A DNA stretch of 64,000 nucleotides from Kiritimatiellia bacterium (lineage in GTDB: Bacteria > Verrucomicrobiota > Kiritimatiellia > RFP12 > UBA1067), in assembly GCA_027858965.1 (NCBI GenBank), contig JAQIBS010000111.1:1-64000 (forward strand). Reading direction: 5' to 3'. Positions 43,487 to 51,845 of this stretch are shown here, piece by piece (position 1 is the first letter of the stretch; every line of letters begins with the position of its first letter). The translations under genes were made by a program, and so were the position numbers. The notes below the pieces were generated by a model. That model saw nothing but the letters and a program-made list of their open reading frames with translations, searched no databases and was not told the origin of the DNA.

Positions 43487-43678
43487 CTAATTCCCCTTTT
43501 TCCGTGAAACAGAGAAATCCGGTACGCGCTTCCCTCTGAAGGCCTTACGGAGGTGCTTGTCTGAGGAGCTGGAAATTCGGCGGGACGGGGAATCCAAACC
43601 GAGTTTGCGAAGCGTCTCACGCTTAGCCTCGCGTCCCGCCTTCCATTCCTCCCACGTTACGGAGATGACCTTATCCAT
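43487..43678 (-). CDS. Small basic protein, partner of the nucleotidyltransferase
   Basis: A 63-residue basic protein (many K and R; VTWEEWKAGREAKRETLRKL helix first, then a Ser-rich loop and FRGKRVPDFSVSRKKGN). Not recognised. Its ATG overlaps the last eight bases of the upstream nucleotidyltransferase gene, so the two are translationally coupled. A toxin or antitoxin partner is an inference from this arrangement. Confidence 0.6.
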   Translation of the reverse strand: MDKVISVTWEEWKAGREAKRETLRKLGLDSPSRRISSSSDKHLRKAFRGKRVPDFSVSRKKGN

Positions 43679-44252
43679 TTTCCACCTCCGCCTTGAGACG
43701 TTTAAATTCCAGCAACACCTTGAAGTCGTTCATATCGGCAAGACGCTCGACTTCCACCCAATCCATGGACGGATCCTTGAGGCTGGACGCCATCATTTGC
43801 TTTGCGACCTTCAGAGCCTCCACGGACGTCTGCGGGTAATAGGCCGCAAGCACCCGCTCCACAAGAGCCAATTCGCGCGGAACCAGCGTCACAGATCCAT
43901 ACGGGGTCTCGACCGTCCGCATCGGGGAAGTTGACTCGTTTTCCAGAAATCCAAGCATGTCCACGAAAAGGCCGCACACCTGCCAGCTCCTAGGCCCCCC
44001 GGTCGCACAGAGCTTAGCCATGACATCCTGCGCCAACCGGAGGGGAATGTGGGAGACCTCCCGCCGGCAAAAATCGATATCACCCGACATGTAGCCTCCC
44101 TCGGTGTAAAATTCTACCGCCGATCCACCAACAACAACGAGAGTGAACCCGACATCGGCGAACAAAGTCGACACCAGACCGGAGAGCTTGAGCGCGCGCT
44201 CAAGCAAATCTTCGGTCGAAGTTATGTCCGCTATGGCATTTGCAATGTTCAT
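43671..44252 (-). CDS. Nucleotidyltransferase-like protein (AbiEii / DUF6036 type), 193 aa
   Basis: Predicted DNA-polymerase-beta-fold nucleotidyltransferase. The active-site pattern is GGSAVEFYTEGG followed by MSGDIDF, giving the G-S and D-x-D motifs at about residues 42-60. The later helical part (VTLVPRELALVERVLAAYY, EALKVAKQMMASSLKD, WVEVERLADM) fits DUF6036/AbiEii relatives, which are often toxins or antitoxins that modify RNA or proteins by nucleotide addition. Cytoplasmic. AGGATG precedes ATG. The pair sits between the two VF530 copies, in a GC-rich stretch. Confidence 0.75.
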   Translation of the reverse strand: MNIANAIADITSTEDLLERALKLSGLVSTLFADVGFTLVVVGGSAVEFYTEGGYMSGDIDFCRREVSHIPLRLAQDVMAKLCATGGPRSWQVCGLFVDMLGFLENESTSPMRTVETPYGSVTLVPRELALVERVLAAYYPQTSVEALKVAKQMMASSLKDPSMDWVEVERLADMNDFKVLLEFKRLKAEVENG

Positions 44253-44349
44253 AATTACATCCTAGCACAACGCAATTCTGCTCGGCAACTCGAAAAAGGG
44301 TGCATTTTACTTCCATTGAGTATTCTCTTGCGTGAAGTAAAGTGGATTA

Positions 44350-44447
44350 AAGTAATGCAAGCTTCCAGCTTGCTCTCCGTACGATAAGCCAAGCCAGTCT
44401 TCGCCCTGACACGGCTGGAAGATTGAGTTACCTTGAAATTGCACATC
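44350..44447. repeat. 110-base dispersed palindromic element, copy 2
   Basis: Matches the reverse complement of 29730-29840 over nearly its whole length (AATGCAAGCTTCCAGCTTGC, ACGATAAGCCAAGCCAGTCT, TCGCCCTGACACGGCTGGAA, AATTGCACAT) but lacks about 13 bases found there. The left part also matches 5078-5140. Confidence 0.75.
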
Positions 44448-44478
44448 GTTGCAGGATCTGTCCTTTACCCCAGCCACC

Positions 44479-44543
44479 GTAGCGACCAACCCACGCAAAT
44501 ATTCTCATAACCAAGGTTAATTGGTTCTGAGAACCAACGCTAC
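44479..44543. repeat. GTAGCG...CGCTAC element with TTGGTTCTGAGAACCAA
   Basis: A perfect palindrome TTGGTTCTGAGAACCAA (44521-44537) is followed by CGCTAC, and GTAGCGACCAAC lies 30 bases to the left. It is a diverged copy of the double palindrome at 6649-6710; the left palindrome is decayed. Confidence 0.65.
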
Positions 44544-44625
44544 AGTTTGTATAGCATGATGACGTAACAGATCTCGCACGGACAGAACGTTCAACATCCC
44601 ACTTTCCACGGCGGGTGAAACCCGC

Positions 44626-47600
44626 TTACGGCAATTTCACCTGCAGTTTATAGAACTCCTGCGTTGGTGCGTTGGTGCTGGCCATCGAATCCGACCCGCC
44701 GAGCCCGAGGCGCGGCGCGGCGACGGGTTGCCAATTAGCTTCGACGAGGTTGGTGCAGCCGAGCAGTGTGTATTGACGGAAAGCGGAGGAATCGAAAAAG
44801 ACGGTTCCGGCTGTGTTGCCGGTGATGCGGAACCAGTCGTTGCTGTTTAGAATGCCGGTGTCGGCAATATATTCTGCGTAGTCGCTGACCTGATCTCCAT
44901 CGGTATCTACATCCGTGCTGGCGAATTCATAGGCACCCATATCGGGGATCGCACTGCCATTGTTGTCGCCATCGAGCGGACGGGCGGTGCCGTCGAGGTC
45001 ATCGACAAATCCGAGATCGATTCCCGCATCGATGCAAGGGGAATTGGGCAGCAGATGACCTGCCGCATCGGCGAACATAGGGGCGTTGGTGATGCAGCCC
45101 GCGACGCCATGGGTGGCATCCGGTGAACACGAGTAGGATACTGAAGTCATGTTGGCAAAATTGTTTCCGCCCGAAACGGCCGTATTTGCATAGATGATGC
45201 AGTTGTTCAACGTGCCCTCGGAGCTCCCGCCGCCGTCGCCGTCGATGGCCGAATTACCCGAGAGCGTGCAGTGGTTCAGCGTGCTCTGATAACTCCCGCC
45301 GCCTTCATCGGCTGAATTGCCCGAGAACGTGCAGCAGTTCAGCGTGCCGCCGAAACTCCCGCCGCCCAAGCCGCCCAAATTGCCCGTGAGCGTGCAATGG
45401 TTCAGCGTACTCTGATAACACCCGCCGCCTCCGCTAGCCGAATTGCCCGCGAGTGTGCAGTGGTTCAGCGTGCCAAAGGCGATCCCGCCGCCGCCAATCT
45501 GGGCCGTATTGCCGACAATCACGCAGTTGGAAATCACATGGCTTTCGTCACGGCAATAAACCCCGCCGCCTGTAGCAAACATCAAGACAGAATTAGCGGA
45601 CCCGTTGGTGATGGTGAGCCCGCTGAGTCTGCCATGGCTGCCTTGCAGATTGAAGCAGCGGTTGGTTCCGCCACCATCAACCCGGGTCACATCCGGGCCG
45701 TTCACGCTGCGGATGTGCAAGCCTCTTTCCTCCGCGATCTCAGAGGAAACGGCATAGACTCCATTGGAGACCCACACGGTTCCACCGAAGAACGGCTGCG
45801 CATCCACTCCCGCCTGAATCGTTTTTCTGGCCGTCGCCCAGCTCTGCCCATCGGCATCATCATCGCCCGTGGCAGCAGAGACATAGACGGCTTTGCTCTC
45901 CCCGGCAAAGGCCTCAATTGCCCGTGAAAGCGAAACGCCCTGCGGGTAGTCATCGTTGAAGGCCGTCAACGTCAGCTCATAGCTCCCGGGTTCCGTCCAG
46001 ACATGGCTTACCTGTACGATGGCGTTTGTGGTTTTCGTCCCGTCGCCATAGTTCACCGTGCATTCGCTGATCCGCCCGTCGATGGTGAAATAATGAGGCG
46101 TGAGTGCCCCCGCGATGACCTGCGACGGCCCGGAAATATCGAGGCCGATTCCGCCAATAAAACTTCCAGCTCCGTACGATTCGTCGCACCCGATGGACGG
46201 GGATGGAAGCCAGATCTCGCCGTCGATATCCGTTCCGACGGCATAGGCCGGGCTACCTGCGCCCCGGCAGGGGGAGTTGGTGGAGATGTGCGAGATCGAG
46301 ACCAGTTGTGGATCGTCATCCAAATTTCCCGCCCCGGCAGGTTTTGGGTCCGTACAGCAATACTCGATGATGCAGGGATCCTTAATCATGGCCCAGTTGT
46401 CGTTTGTGGTGCCAGCTGTGTTGCCATAGATGATTGAATTCAAGATGACCGCATCCCCTTCGCACCAGACGCCGCCGCCATCGCCCGCCGAATTTCCGCT
46501 GAGGGTGCAGTTTTTCACGATACTGTCGTCGCAGTATACTCCGCCGCCACCCGTCGCAGAGAAGTTGCCGCTAAACACGCAGCTCTGCGCGATGCTGGAT
46601 CTTAGAAGGGTCAGACCGCCACCAAAAAACTGTGCCTCATTGTCAAGAAAGATTGAATTCTTCACCGTCGAAAACCCGTACACTATGCCAACGCCGCCCG
46701 CCGAGTCCGACTTGTTGCGCTGGATAGTACAGCTCTCGATCGTTGCGCCCCCCCAGGTGAAGATACCTCCGCCTAACGTCGCTGATTCGTTGTCGCTAAT
46801 CAGACAGTCCCGTATGATATTGCCAATGCTACAGTAAACGCCGCCTCCATATTCATTATCCCAGCCATTTTGGACGGTGAAGCCCTCGAGCGTACAGTTC
46901 TCTTTCAGGTTGAAGCCCCGGCATGCGTTCTGTCCGTCGACGCAGGTGGCCGAAGCGCCGCTGACGCCGCGCACGGCGATCCCGCTTTCCACGGCGATTT
47001 CCGCGGTCAAAAGGTAAACCCCATTGCTCACCCAAACCGTGTCTCCCCATTCGGCGGCATCGACGGCATCCTGGATGTTTGTCGCTGCGGAGACCCAATT
47101 TGTGTAGGGCCAGATGGACGCGCCATCCGGGGAAACATAGTGTAATTGGGTAGCATACTCATAGGCACCGATGTCGGGAGCCGGGCCAGTCGGGCGCGCG
47201 ACGCCGTCGAGATCCTTTGTGTCCGCCACCATCCAGCTCAAGTTGGTTCCTGTGTTGACACAGGGCGAGGTCGGCAACAGCCGATAGTCGCCGCTGGCGG
47301 CGTCGACGAACTGCGGGGCATTCGTCAGGCAGCCGGTTCCGGTGATTCCGGGAGCACAGCAGTATTCCACCTGCGCCCCGCTACCGCTGAAATAGATTTC
47401 ACTCGGGACTTCGCTATCGTCACGGTCACGGTTACCGTAAACGATGGTGTTGAGCAATTTTCCGCTGTCCCCGCATAGAACACCGCCGCCATAGCGCTTG
47501 GAGGTGTTGTCGGAAACCGTGCAGTTCTCCACCGTTCCCGCGATACAGTAGATGCCTCCGCCATCGTAGTCGTCCGTCTCATTGTCGATCACCAGGGAGT

Positions 47601-48762
47601 TGCGCAACGTGCCGGCTGGCGCAAAGTACACCCCGCCTCCGTGGATCGAGGAGCCGTTGCCTTTGATGATACACGCCTCAACGGTGCCGCCGTAGATGGC
47701 GACTCCGCCGCCACAGGTCGGATCGAGCAAGTCGCCATAGCTCCGCGTGTGTCCGTTGGTGAGGGTGAAGCCGATCATCGTTGCGCCGCTGCCGACATAG
47801 GCGCAGCGGATGGCGGCAGACCCGTTGGGCCCATTGCCCACGATGGACGTAACGTCCGGTCCATTGACACTTTGAAGCGTGACCGCCTTGGTCAGCGCTA
47901 CGCGGTTTGCAATGCCCTCTACCCAAAGACTACCCGTATCGTACACCCCGTTGGTCACCAGCACCGTGTCGCCGGAGTCGGCGGCGTTGACGGCAAGCTG
48001 AATGCTCGTCGCCGCCGTCGTCCAGTTAGTATAGGGCCAGATGGATGCGCCGGTGGTAGAAACATAGTGTATGGGAGAAAACGCAATCGTGTAGTGTGCC
48101 GCGATGCGCTCGAGGCTAAGCACCTTTGTGTAGATGGCGACTTCGTCGAGCGCGCCGATCAGGGAGTTGTTTCCGAGGATCCAATCGCCGTTTGCGGCTT
48201 CGGCGGTTTCGATGCCGGAACCGGCGGACTGGCCATCGATGTAGAAGCGGATGGTATCTATCGCGCCAGAGGTATCCTTCTCCACGGTCATGACGATATG
48301 GTGCCATTCACCCTGGCTTGCGGTAGACGACGAAGTCGTTGACGACCCGCCCAGATAGGTGCGCAGGGTGCCGCCGCCCGTCCGGTAGAACAACGTGCGC
48401 CCCTGACCGGTGCCAGCCTGTTGCTGGACCATGGTTCGATTGATGTCGGTGACATCAAAGCAGGCCAGCGCCTCGATGGAGAAGTCGCCCGCGGCGGGAT
48501 CAAGCTGAAGATTGAGCTGCACAAAGGCGTTAGAGAATGCCCCGCCGTTCCCGATGGCACCGGGCTGACCGAAATCCACATTCGAAACCGTTTTGCTGTT
48601 GTGCCCGTTGCCGGAACTGTCAGCAACCGATGTTGCCCCGGCGCTCTCCTCAAAGCGATAGTACGCCTCCGGTCCGTCCACCATCACCTCGCTCGCATAA
48701 TCGGCGCGGGATATGAGGGCGACGGAAAGAAAAATGACAAAAGCTGAAAATAGAAATTTCAT
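44626..48762 (-). CDS. Giant secreted LamG / beta-helix / PKD protein, 1378 aa
   Basis: Signal peptide 1-20. An N-terminal LamG domain (about 25-220: [36 protein letters not shown]) is followed by three right-handed beta-helix blocks, each opened by [32 protein letters not shown] or [17 protein letters not shown]. Each block has GGGVY-type turns and ends in choice-of-anchor-Q-like text ([20 protein letters not shown]). A PKD-like domain (about 895-980, [20 protein letters not shown]) lies before the third block. The C-terminus has a calcium-type [15 protein letters not shown] motif, a small beta module and FYKLQVKLP. About 60-base tandem repeats lie in the third block. GGGGTGAG precedes ATG. 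Surface adhesin or glycan binding is a guess. Confidence 0.85.
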   Translation of the reverse strand: MKFLFSAFVIFLSVALISRADYASEVMVDGPEAYYRFEESAGATSVADSSGNGHNSKTVSNVDFGQPGAIGNGGAFSNAFVQLNLQLDPAAGDFSIEALACFDVTDINRTMVQQQAGTGQGRTLFYRTGGGTLRTYLGGSSTTSSSTASQGEWHHIVMTVEKDTSGAIDTIRFYIDGQSAGSGIETAEAANGDWILGNNSLIGALDEVAIYTKVLSLERIAAHYTIAFSPIHYVSTTGASIWPYTNWTTAATSIQLAVNAADSGDTVLVTNGVYDTGSLWVEGIANRVALTKAVTLQSVNGPDVTSIVGNGPNGSAAIRCAYVGSGATMIGFTLTNGHTRSYGDLLDPTCGGGVAIYGGTVEACIIKGNGSSIHGGGVYFAPAGTLRNSLVIDNETDDYDGGGIYCIAGTVENCTVSDNTSKRYGGGVLCGDSGKLLNTIVYGNRDRDDSEVPSEIYFSGSGAQVEYCCAPGITGTGCLTNAPQFVDAASGDYRLLPTSPCVNTGTNLSWMVADTKDLDGVARPTGPAPDIGAYEYATQLHYVSPDGASIWPYTNWVSAATNIQDAVDAAEWGDTVWVSNGVYLLTAEIAVESGIAVRGVSGASATCVDGQNACRGFNLKENCTLEGFTVQNGWDNEYGGGVYCSIGNIIRDCLISDNESATLGGGIFTWGGATIESCTIQRNKSDSAGGVGIVYGFSTVKNSIFLDNEAQFFGGGLTLLRSSIAQSCVFSGNFSATGGGGVYCDDSIVKNCTLSGNSAGDGGGVWCEGDAVILNSIIYGNTAGTTNDNWAMIKDPCIIEYCCTDPKPAGAGNLDDDPQLVSISHISTNSPCRGAGSPAYAVGTDIDGEIWLPSPSIGCDESYGAGSFIGGIGLDISGPSQVIAGALTPHYFTIDGRISECTVNYGDGTKTTNAIVQVSHVWTEPGSYELTLTAFNDDYPQGVSLSRAIEAFAGESKAVYVSAATGDDDADGQSWATARKTIQAGVDAQPFFGGTVWVSNGVYAVSSEIAEERGLHIRSVNGPDVTRVDGGGTNRCFNLQGSHGRLSGLTITNGSANSVLMFATGGGVYCRDESHVISNCVIVGNTAQIGGGGIAFGTLNHCTLAGNSASGGGGCYQSTLNHCTLTGNLGGLGGGSFGGTLNCCTFSGNSADEGGGSYQSTLNHCTLSGNSAIDGDGGGSSEGTLNNCIIYANTAVSGGNNFANMTSVSYSCSPDATHGVAGCITNAPMFADAAGHLLPNSPCIDAGIDLGFVDDLDGTARPLDGDNNGSAIPDMGAYEFASTDVDTDGDQVSDYAEYIADTGILNSNDWFRITGNTAGTVFFDSSAFRQYTLLGCTNLVEANWQPVAAPRLGLGGSDSMASTNAPTQEFYKLQVKLP
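45190..45490 (-). repeat. Tandem repeats of about 60 bases inside the 1378-aa gene
   Basis: Five successive units encode [80 protein letters not shown] and [16 protein letters not shown] units keep GTGCAGTGGTTCAGCGTG and CCCGCCGCC. Each unit is one beta-helix turn. Copy number may vary between strains. Confidence 0.7.
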
Positions 48763-48842
48763 AGACTCACCCCAAAAGCATTATTCACAACGAAGTAATA
48801 AGGATAGCACAAATCAAGGATCAGTACAAAATGTAAAATGTT

Positions 48843-48980
48843 GCTTTGTGTGTTGCCAAAACGCTGAATCTGGGATATGTTACGGTGCCCGCTGAAAATG
48901 GCCATGGCAACAATCGAAAGAACGGAGCCAATATGGTATGTCTTATTGTTTGTTCTAGGATCAGGTTGAGCAAATAAAAA
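48843..48980 (-). pseudogene. Fragment of an ISAs1-type (DDE) transposase
   Basis: About 45 codons read DPRTNNKTYHIGSVLSIVAM, then AIFSGHRNISQIQRFG, matching the N-terminal DPR-K-Y-PL-LL-LA-LA...-G-I-F-G segment of ISAs1-like transposases. Nothing of the catalytic domain remains. It sits directly between the 1378-residue gene and the second VF530 copy. Confidence 0.55.
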
Positions 48981-49004
48981 ATCAAACAAAGAGAAGTTTA
49001 ATTT

Positions 49005-49235
49005 ATGAGCGAACAACAACCCAATAATCCTCTGCACGGCATTAAGCTGGAGCAAATCATAACCGACCTGGTTGAGCATTATGGTTGGAAAGGGCTTAGC
49101 AGGCTCATCAACATCCAATGCTTTTACATTGAACCATCAATACGATCCAGTCTGAAGTTCCTGCGGAAAAACCTCTCTGCAAGAGAGAGGGTTGAGGCTT
49201 TGTACATTACCACGCAGAAGGATCTGCGTTCGTAG
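49005..49235 (+). CDS. VF530-family (DUF2132) DNA-binding protein, copy 2
   Basis: Same length and signature as copy 1 at 42856 ([54 protein letters not shown]). The 3' flank (ACCTCATAACTTAGTGACC) also matches copy 1. The upstream DNA (CAAACAAAGAGAAGTTTAATTT) is partly alike. The copies point the same way and bracket about 5.9 kb. Confidence 0.88.
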   Translation: MSEQQPNNPLHGIKLEQIITDLVEHYGWKGLSRLINIQCFYIEPSIRSSLKFLRKNLSARERVEALYITTQKDLRS

Positions 49236-49718
49236 TGGCTTTCATTTAACCTCATAACTTAGTGACCTGGTGCCTTGGTGAAACGATAAAAGCTGAATGA
49301 TAAACGATAAGTTTTTTACTTCACGGTCCTACATCTAACTTCCAGTTCAATGTTTTCTCTCAGCGCCTGTCTAATGCATGAAAGAACATCAAAACATGAA
49401 CATCCAAATTTGAAGTAGAGGTTCAACATTCGGCGTTGCTCTTCATTTAGCTTTTAGCGTTCAGCGCTTATCGTTTATTCCTACCCTCCTTCATTTACTA
49501 TGGCGTGACAAATCGCGCTCTAACAGAACGTCCCACGGCGGGCGAAGCCTGCTTACGGCAGTTCCGCCTGCAGTTTATAGAACTCCTGCTATGAAAGCAA
49601 CTTGGGGCGGGCAACCAAAACGCGCGCCGACTTCGCTACTGCCGGACCTTCCGCCGTCGCCCTCCGGGCTATGGCGGACGCAGACGGTCGTTCCTCCCTA
49701 AGTTCCGGCGTTACTTTT
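49236..49718. other. Intergenic with low-complexity inverted repeats
   Basis: GAAACGATAAAAGCTGAATG (49280 region) faces CAGCGCTTATCGTTTATT-like text at about 49453-49481. An orphan gene tail lies at 49553-49588 (listed separately). The stretch 49600-49690 is GC-rich and holds a CCGCC...GGCGG hairpin (about 49651-49677). No gene is supported. Confidence 0.4.
49553..49588 (-). pseudogene. Orphan 3' tail of a secreted-protein gene
   Basis: QEFYKLQAELP followed by TAA, with GGCGGGCGAAGCCTGCTTAC just downstream. Both the coding end and the downstream sequence match the end of the 1378-residue gene ([29 protein letters not shown]). Only about 11 codons remain of a lost paralogue. Confidence 0.6.
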
Positions 49719-50552
49719 TCACAGCTCCAGCGGCAGCGATGCTTTTACGCGGTAGAAGCGGTTGGAACTACTGTCAACTGTCTGCGTAACATTCTGATCG
49801 GAACTCGGGATAAACGGTGTGACAGCCGTGTTCCAGCTTCCATCAAGCACATCGGCATGCTCAAGGGTATAAACACGCGTGCTCTTTGCAGGCCAGGTAA
49901 CGCTGTTGGCGGAATTCGCAGTTTCAAAGGCAGTGATGCGCAGCTTTTCAGTAACGTCAACAGGATCGGTATCAGCAAGATATTCATCCACGTCGGAGAC
50001 ACCATCGCTGTCACGATCCGTTGAATCGCTCAACCAAGTCAGATTACCGTAGCGGCGATATTCCCATGCATCAGGAATGGTGTCGTTGTCGGTATCCGGA
50101 CCGGAGTCGATGGACAGCGTTTTTATTTCGGCCAGGTTGATCCAGCCACAACTGGCGCTCCAGGCATATCCACTCATTTCACCGGTCATGAGATCGACCT
50201 TAGGTTGACCTTGTGTCTGCTCGAAATTGATCCAGCCGATGGCTGCGCCGTAGGCATAGCCGGTCAAGCTGCCGAGTCCATCGTGATTAACGCCGCAGTC
50301 GCCTGCAATGTTGCTGTAGGCTTGTCCATCGACAGGTGATCCGTCGCCCAGATTGATCCAGCCGCAGTTAGCGCTGTACATAAATCCGGAGCAGAAATCC
50401 TGGCCCACCACCATACCGTTGGCACCGTCGGCATAGCCGTTAATCCAGCCGATGTTCGCGCCGTAAGCGTAAGGGTTGGCCGAATCGATGGTGGTATTGG
50501 CATGAACGCAAAGGCCCGCCAGAAGAGTTAATATTGTTAATTGTGTTTTCAT
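49719..50552 (-). CDS. Secreted GWIN-repeat protein with TSP3-like C-terminus, 277 aa
   Basis: Start placed at MKTQLTILTLLAGLCVHA, a clean signal peptide preceded by CAGGA; the frame is open further upstream to 50705 but without a signal. Three or four repeats of YAYGANIGWIN, YSANCGWINLG, YAYGAAIGWINFE and YAWSASCGWINLA make a small beta repeat seen in PVC secreted proteins. DTDNDTIPDAWEY and DRDSDGVSDVDEYLADTDPV are calcium-type TSP3 motifs, followed by the C-terminal module (LRITAF, VYTLEHADVLDGSW, FYRVKASLP) shared with the 1378-residue protein. Surface location likely; function unknown. Confidence 0.82.
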   Translation of the reverse strand: MKTQLTILTLLAGLCVHANTTIDSANPYAYGANIGWINGYADGANGMVVGQDFCSGFMYSANCGWINLGDGSPVDGQAYSNIAGDCGVNHDGLGSLTGYAYGAAIGWINFEQTQGQPKVDLMTGEMSGYAWSASCGWINLAEIKTLSIDSGPDTDNDTIPDAWEYRRYGNLTWLSDSTDRDSDGVSDVDEYLADTDPVDVTEKLRITAFETANSANSVTWPAKSTRVYTLEHADVLDGSWNTAVTPFIPSSDQNVTQTVDSSSNRFYRVKASLPLEL

Positions 50553-50840
50553 TGATGATTCCTGTTTTTTGAAATTGTCCAGCGGATGCGCACCGGCACC
50601 GGTCGTCGGCAATGCGCCAGTCAAAGAAAATTCCGGTCCATACACATCATCTGAGTCTAAACGAAAATTATCCGTCTGACCTACACACCCATTGCGAACT
50701 ACCACACTTGAATTACACTGTTAGTTTCACAATCTATATAGATACCATAGTCAGTGCCACTATCATCTCCACTGATAGTAAAGCATTCAACATCCAACTT
50801 TCCACATCCCAATTTCAACAGCAGGCGAAGCCCGCTTACA

Positions 50841-50900
50841 GGCAGAGATGATGCGAAGCCAGTCATTGCGGTTGGTGCCGCTCATGCTGGTCGCTGATAA
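50841..50900 (-). pseudogene. Scrap of the shared C-terminal module
   Basis: LSATSMSGTNRNDWLRIIS matches the [15 protein letters not shown] part of the 1378-residue protein, then jumps to CTTACAGGCA-like downstream sequence (50834-50844, on the plus strand) shared with 44624 and 49552. The module's body is deleted. Confidence 0.45.
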
Positions 50901-50932
50901 GAAAAAATGCTGATTACATGCTGCGAGCGAGG

Positions 50933-51595
50933 TCAGTAATCAGACGAACAAGCTGCAAGTGCTTGCGGCACAAATTCTTCGGCAATCAGGTGGTCAAAAA
51001 CGCTGGTCATGATGTTCTCCATTTCCTTCGCTTCTCTTCGAAAGTAATGCTGCACACCGGGAAAATATTTCAAGAAAACCCTCAACGCCATGCAGTGTGG
51101 ATAAATATAAACATCCGCATGGTAAATCAAAATATTTGAGGTTGGGTCTTCCGAACGTGAAACCTTCATAGACAGTAATGATTCGAACATCCCGAAATTG
51201 CGTTTCCCCTGAACATACATAATTCGCCCAAAAGAATTGGAAGTCGGACTACCGCTTAGACAGATATCGTATAGTTCAGAACGTTCATTGCTCGTATTAA
51301 TGCAGTAGTAGTGTCCATTGCTAGTGCTGTGTATAGCAAAATCACATTTTTCCCCTTTGGGCAACAGTGCCTTATAAACCGCATCTACCCTCTCCAATAC
51401 ATTTGAACTCTGTAACACAGCGTAAGCCTTGCTGAAATCACCTGTCACAGACCCAGTAACCGGAATGTAGATTGTATGGTGTTCTAATAAGCGATCAGCA
51501 ACATCCTGACCAAACGGCGGGATGGGCAATTCAATTGCAGATACGCAGTTTACAAGAACCACTAAAGATATTATTCCAGCTATTACTAATTTCAT
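50933..51595 (-). CDS. Secreted hypothetical protein, 220 aa
   Basis: Not recognised. Signal peptide 1-20 (VIAGIISLVVLVNCVSA). The mature protein is mixed alpha/beta with FGQDVADRLLEHHTIYIPVT, VLQSSNVLERVDAVYKALLP, CDFAIHSTSNGHYYC and SNILIYHADVYIYPHCMALR. Several cysteines suggest disulfides. Weak ribosome site. It stands alone, divergent from the sugar porter gene. Confidence 0.65.
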   Translation of the reverse strand: MKLVIAGIISLVVLVNCVSAIELPIPPFGQDVADRLLEHHTIYIPVTGSVTGDFSKAYAVLQSSNVLERVDAVYKALLPKGEKCDFAIHSTSNGHYYCINTSNERSELYDICLSGSPTSNSFGRIMYVQGKRNFGMFESLLSMKVSRSEDPTSNILIYHADVYIYPHCMALRVFLKYFPGVQHYFRREAKEMENIMTSVFDHLIAEEFVPQALAACSSDY

Positions 51596-51845
51596 GATTC
51601 TGAATATATCACAAACTTTGTCAGAATTTAATTAGATTCACTAAATTATTTTACAAGCATCCCAGAGGATGCAGAACTAAATACTTATTCGCATAAAGTG
51701 CAAACTCGGTCAAAAAGTATAAAAAATGGGGCAGAATATACATGGCCACAAGCGCATAACTAGGCTATAATTTTAATTTTGTATAAGTAGTGATTTTTTT
51801 ACGGACAGAAGTTCACCTCTCCAGTTAGGCAAGGATTCAAATATA

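Noticed and set aside
45190-45490. CRISPR-like array
   Set aside because: The regularly spaced repeats are in frame, encode beta-helix turns and have no unique spacers or cas genes nearby.
49602-50024. 140-codon plus frame opposite the GWIN-repeat gene
   Set aside because: Antisense shadow of a clearly coding minus-strand gene with signal peptide and repeats.
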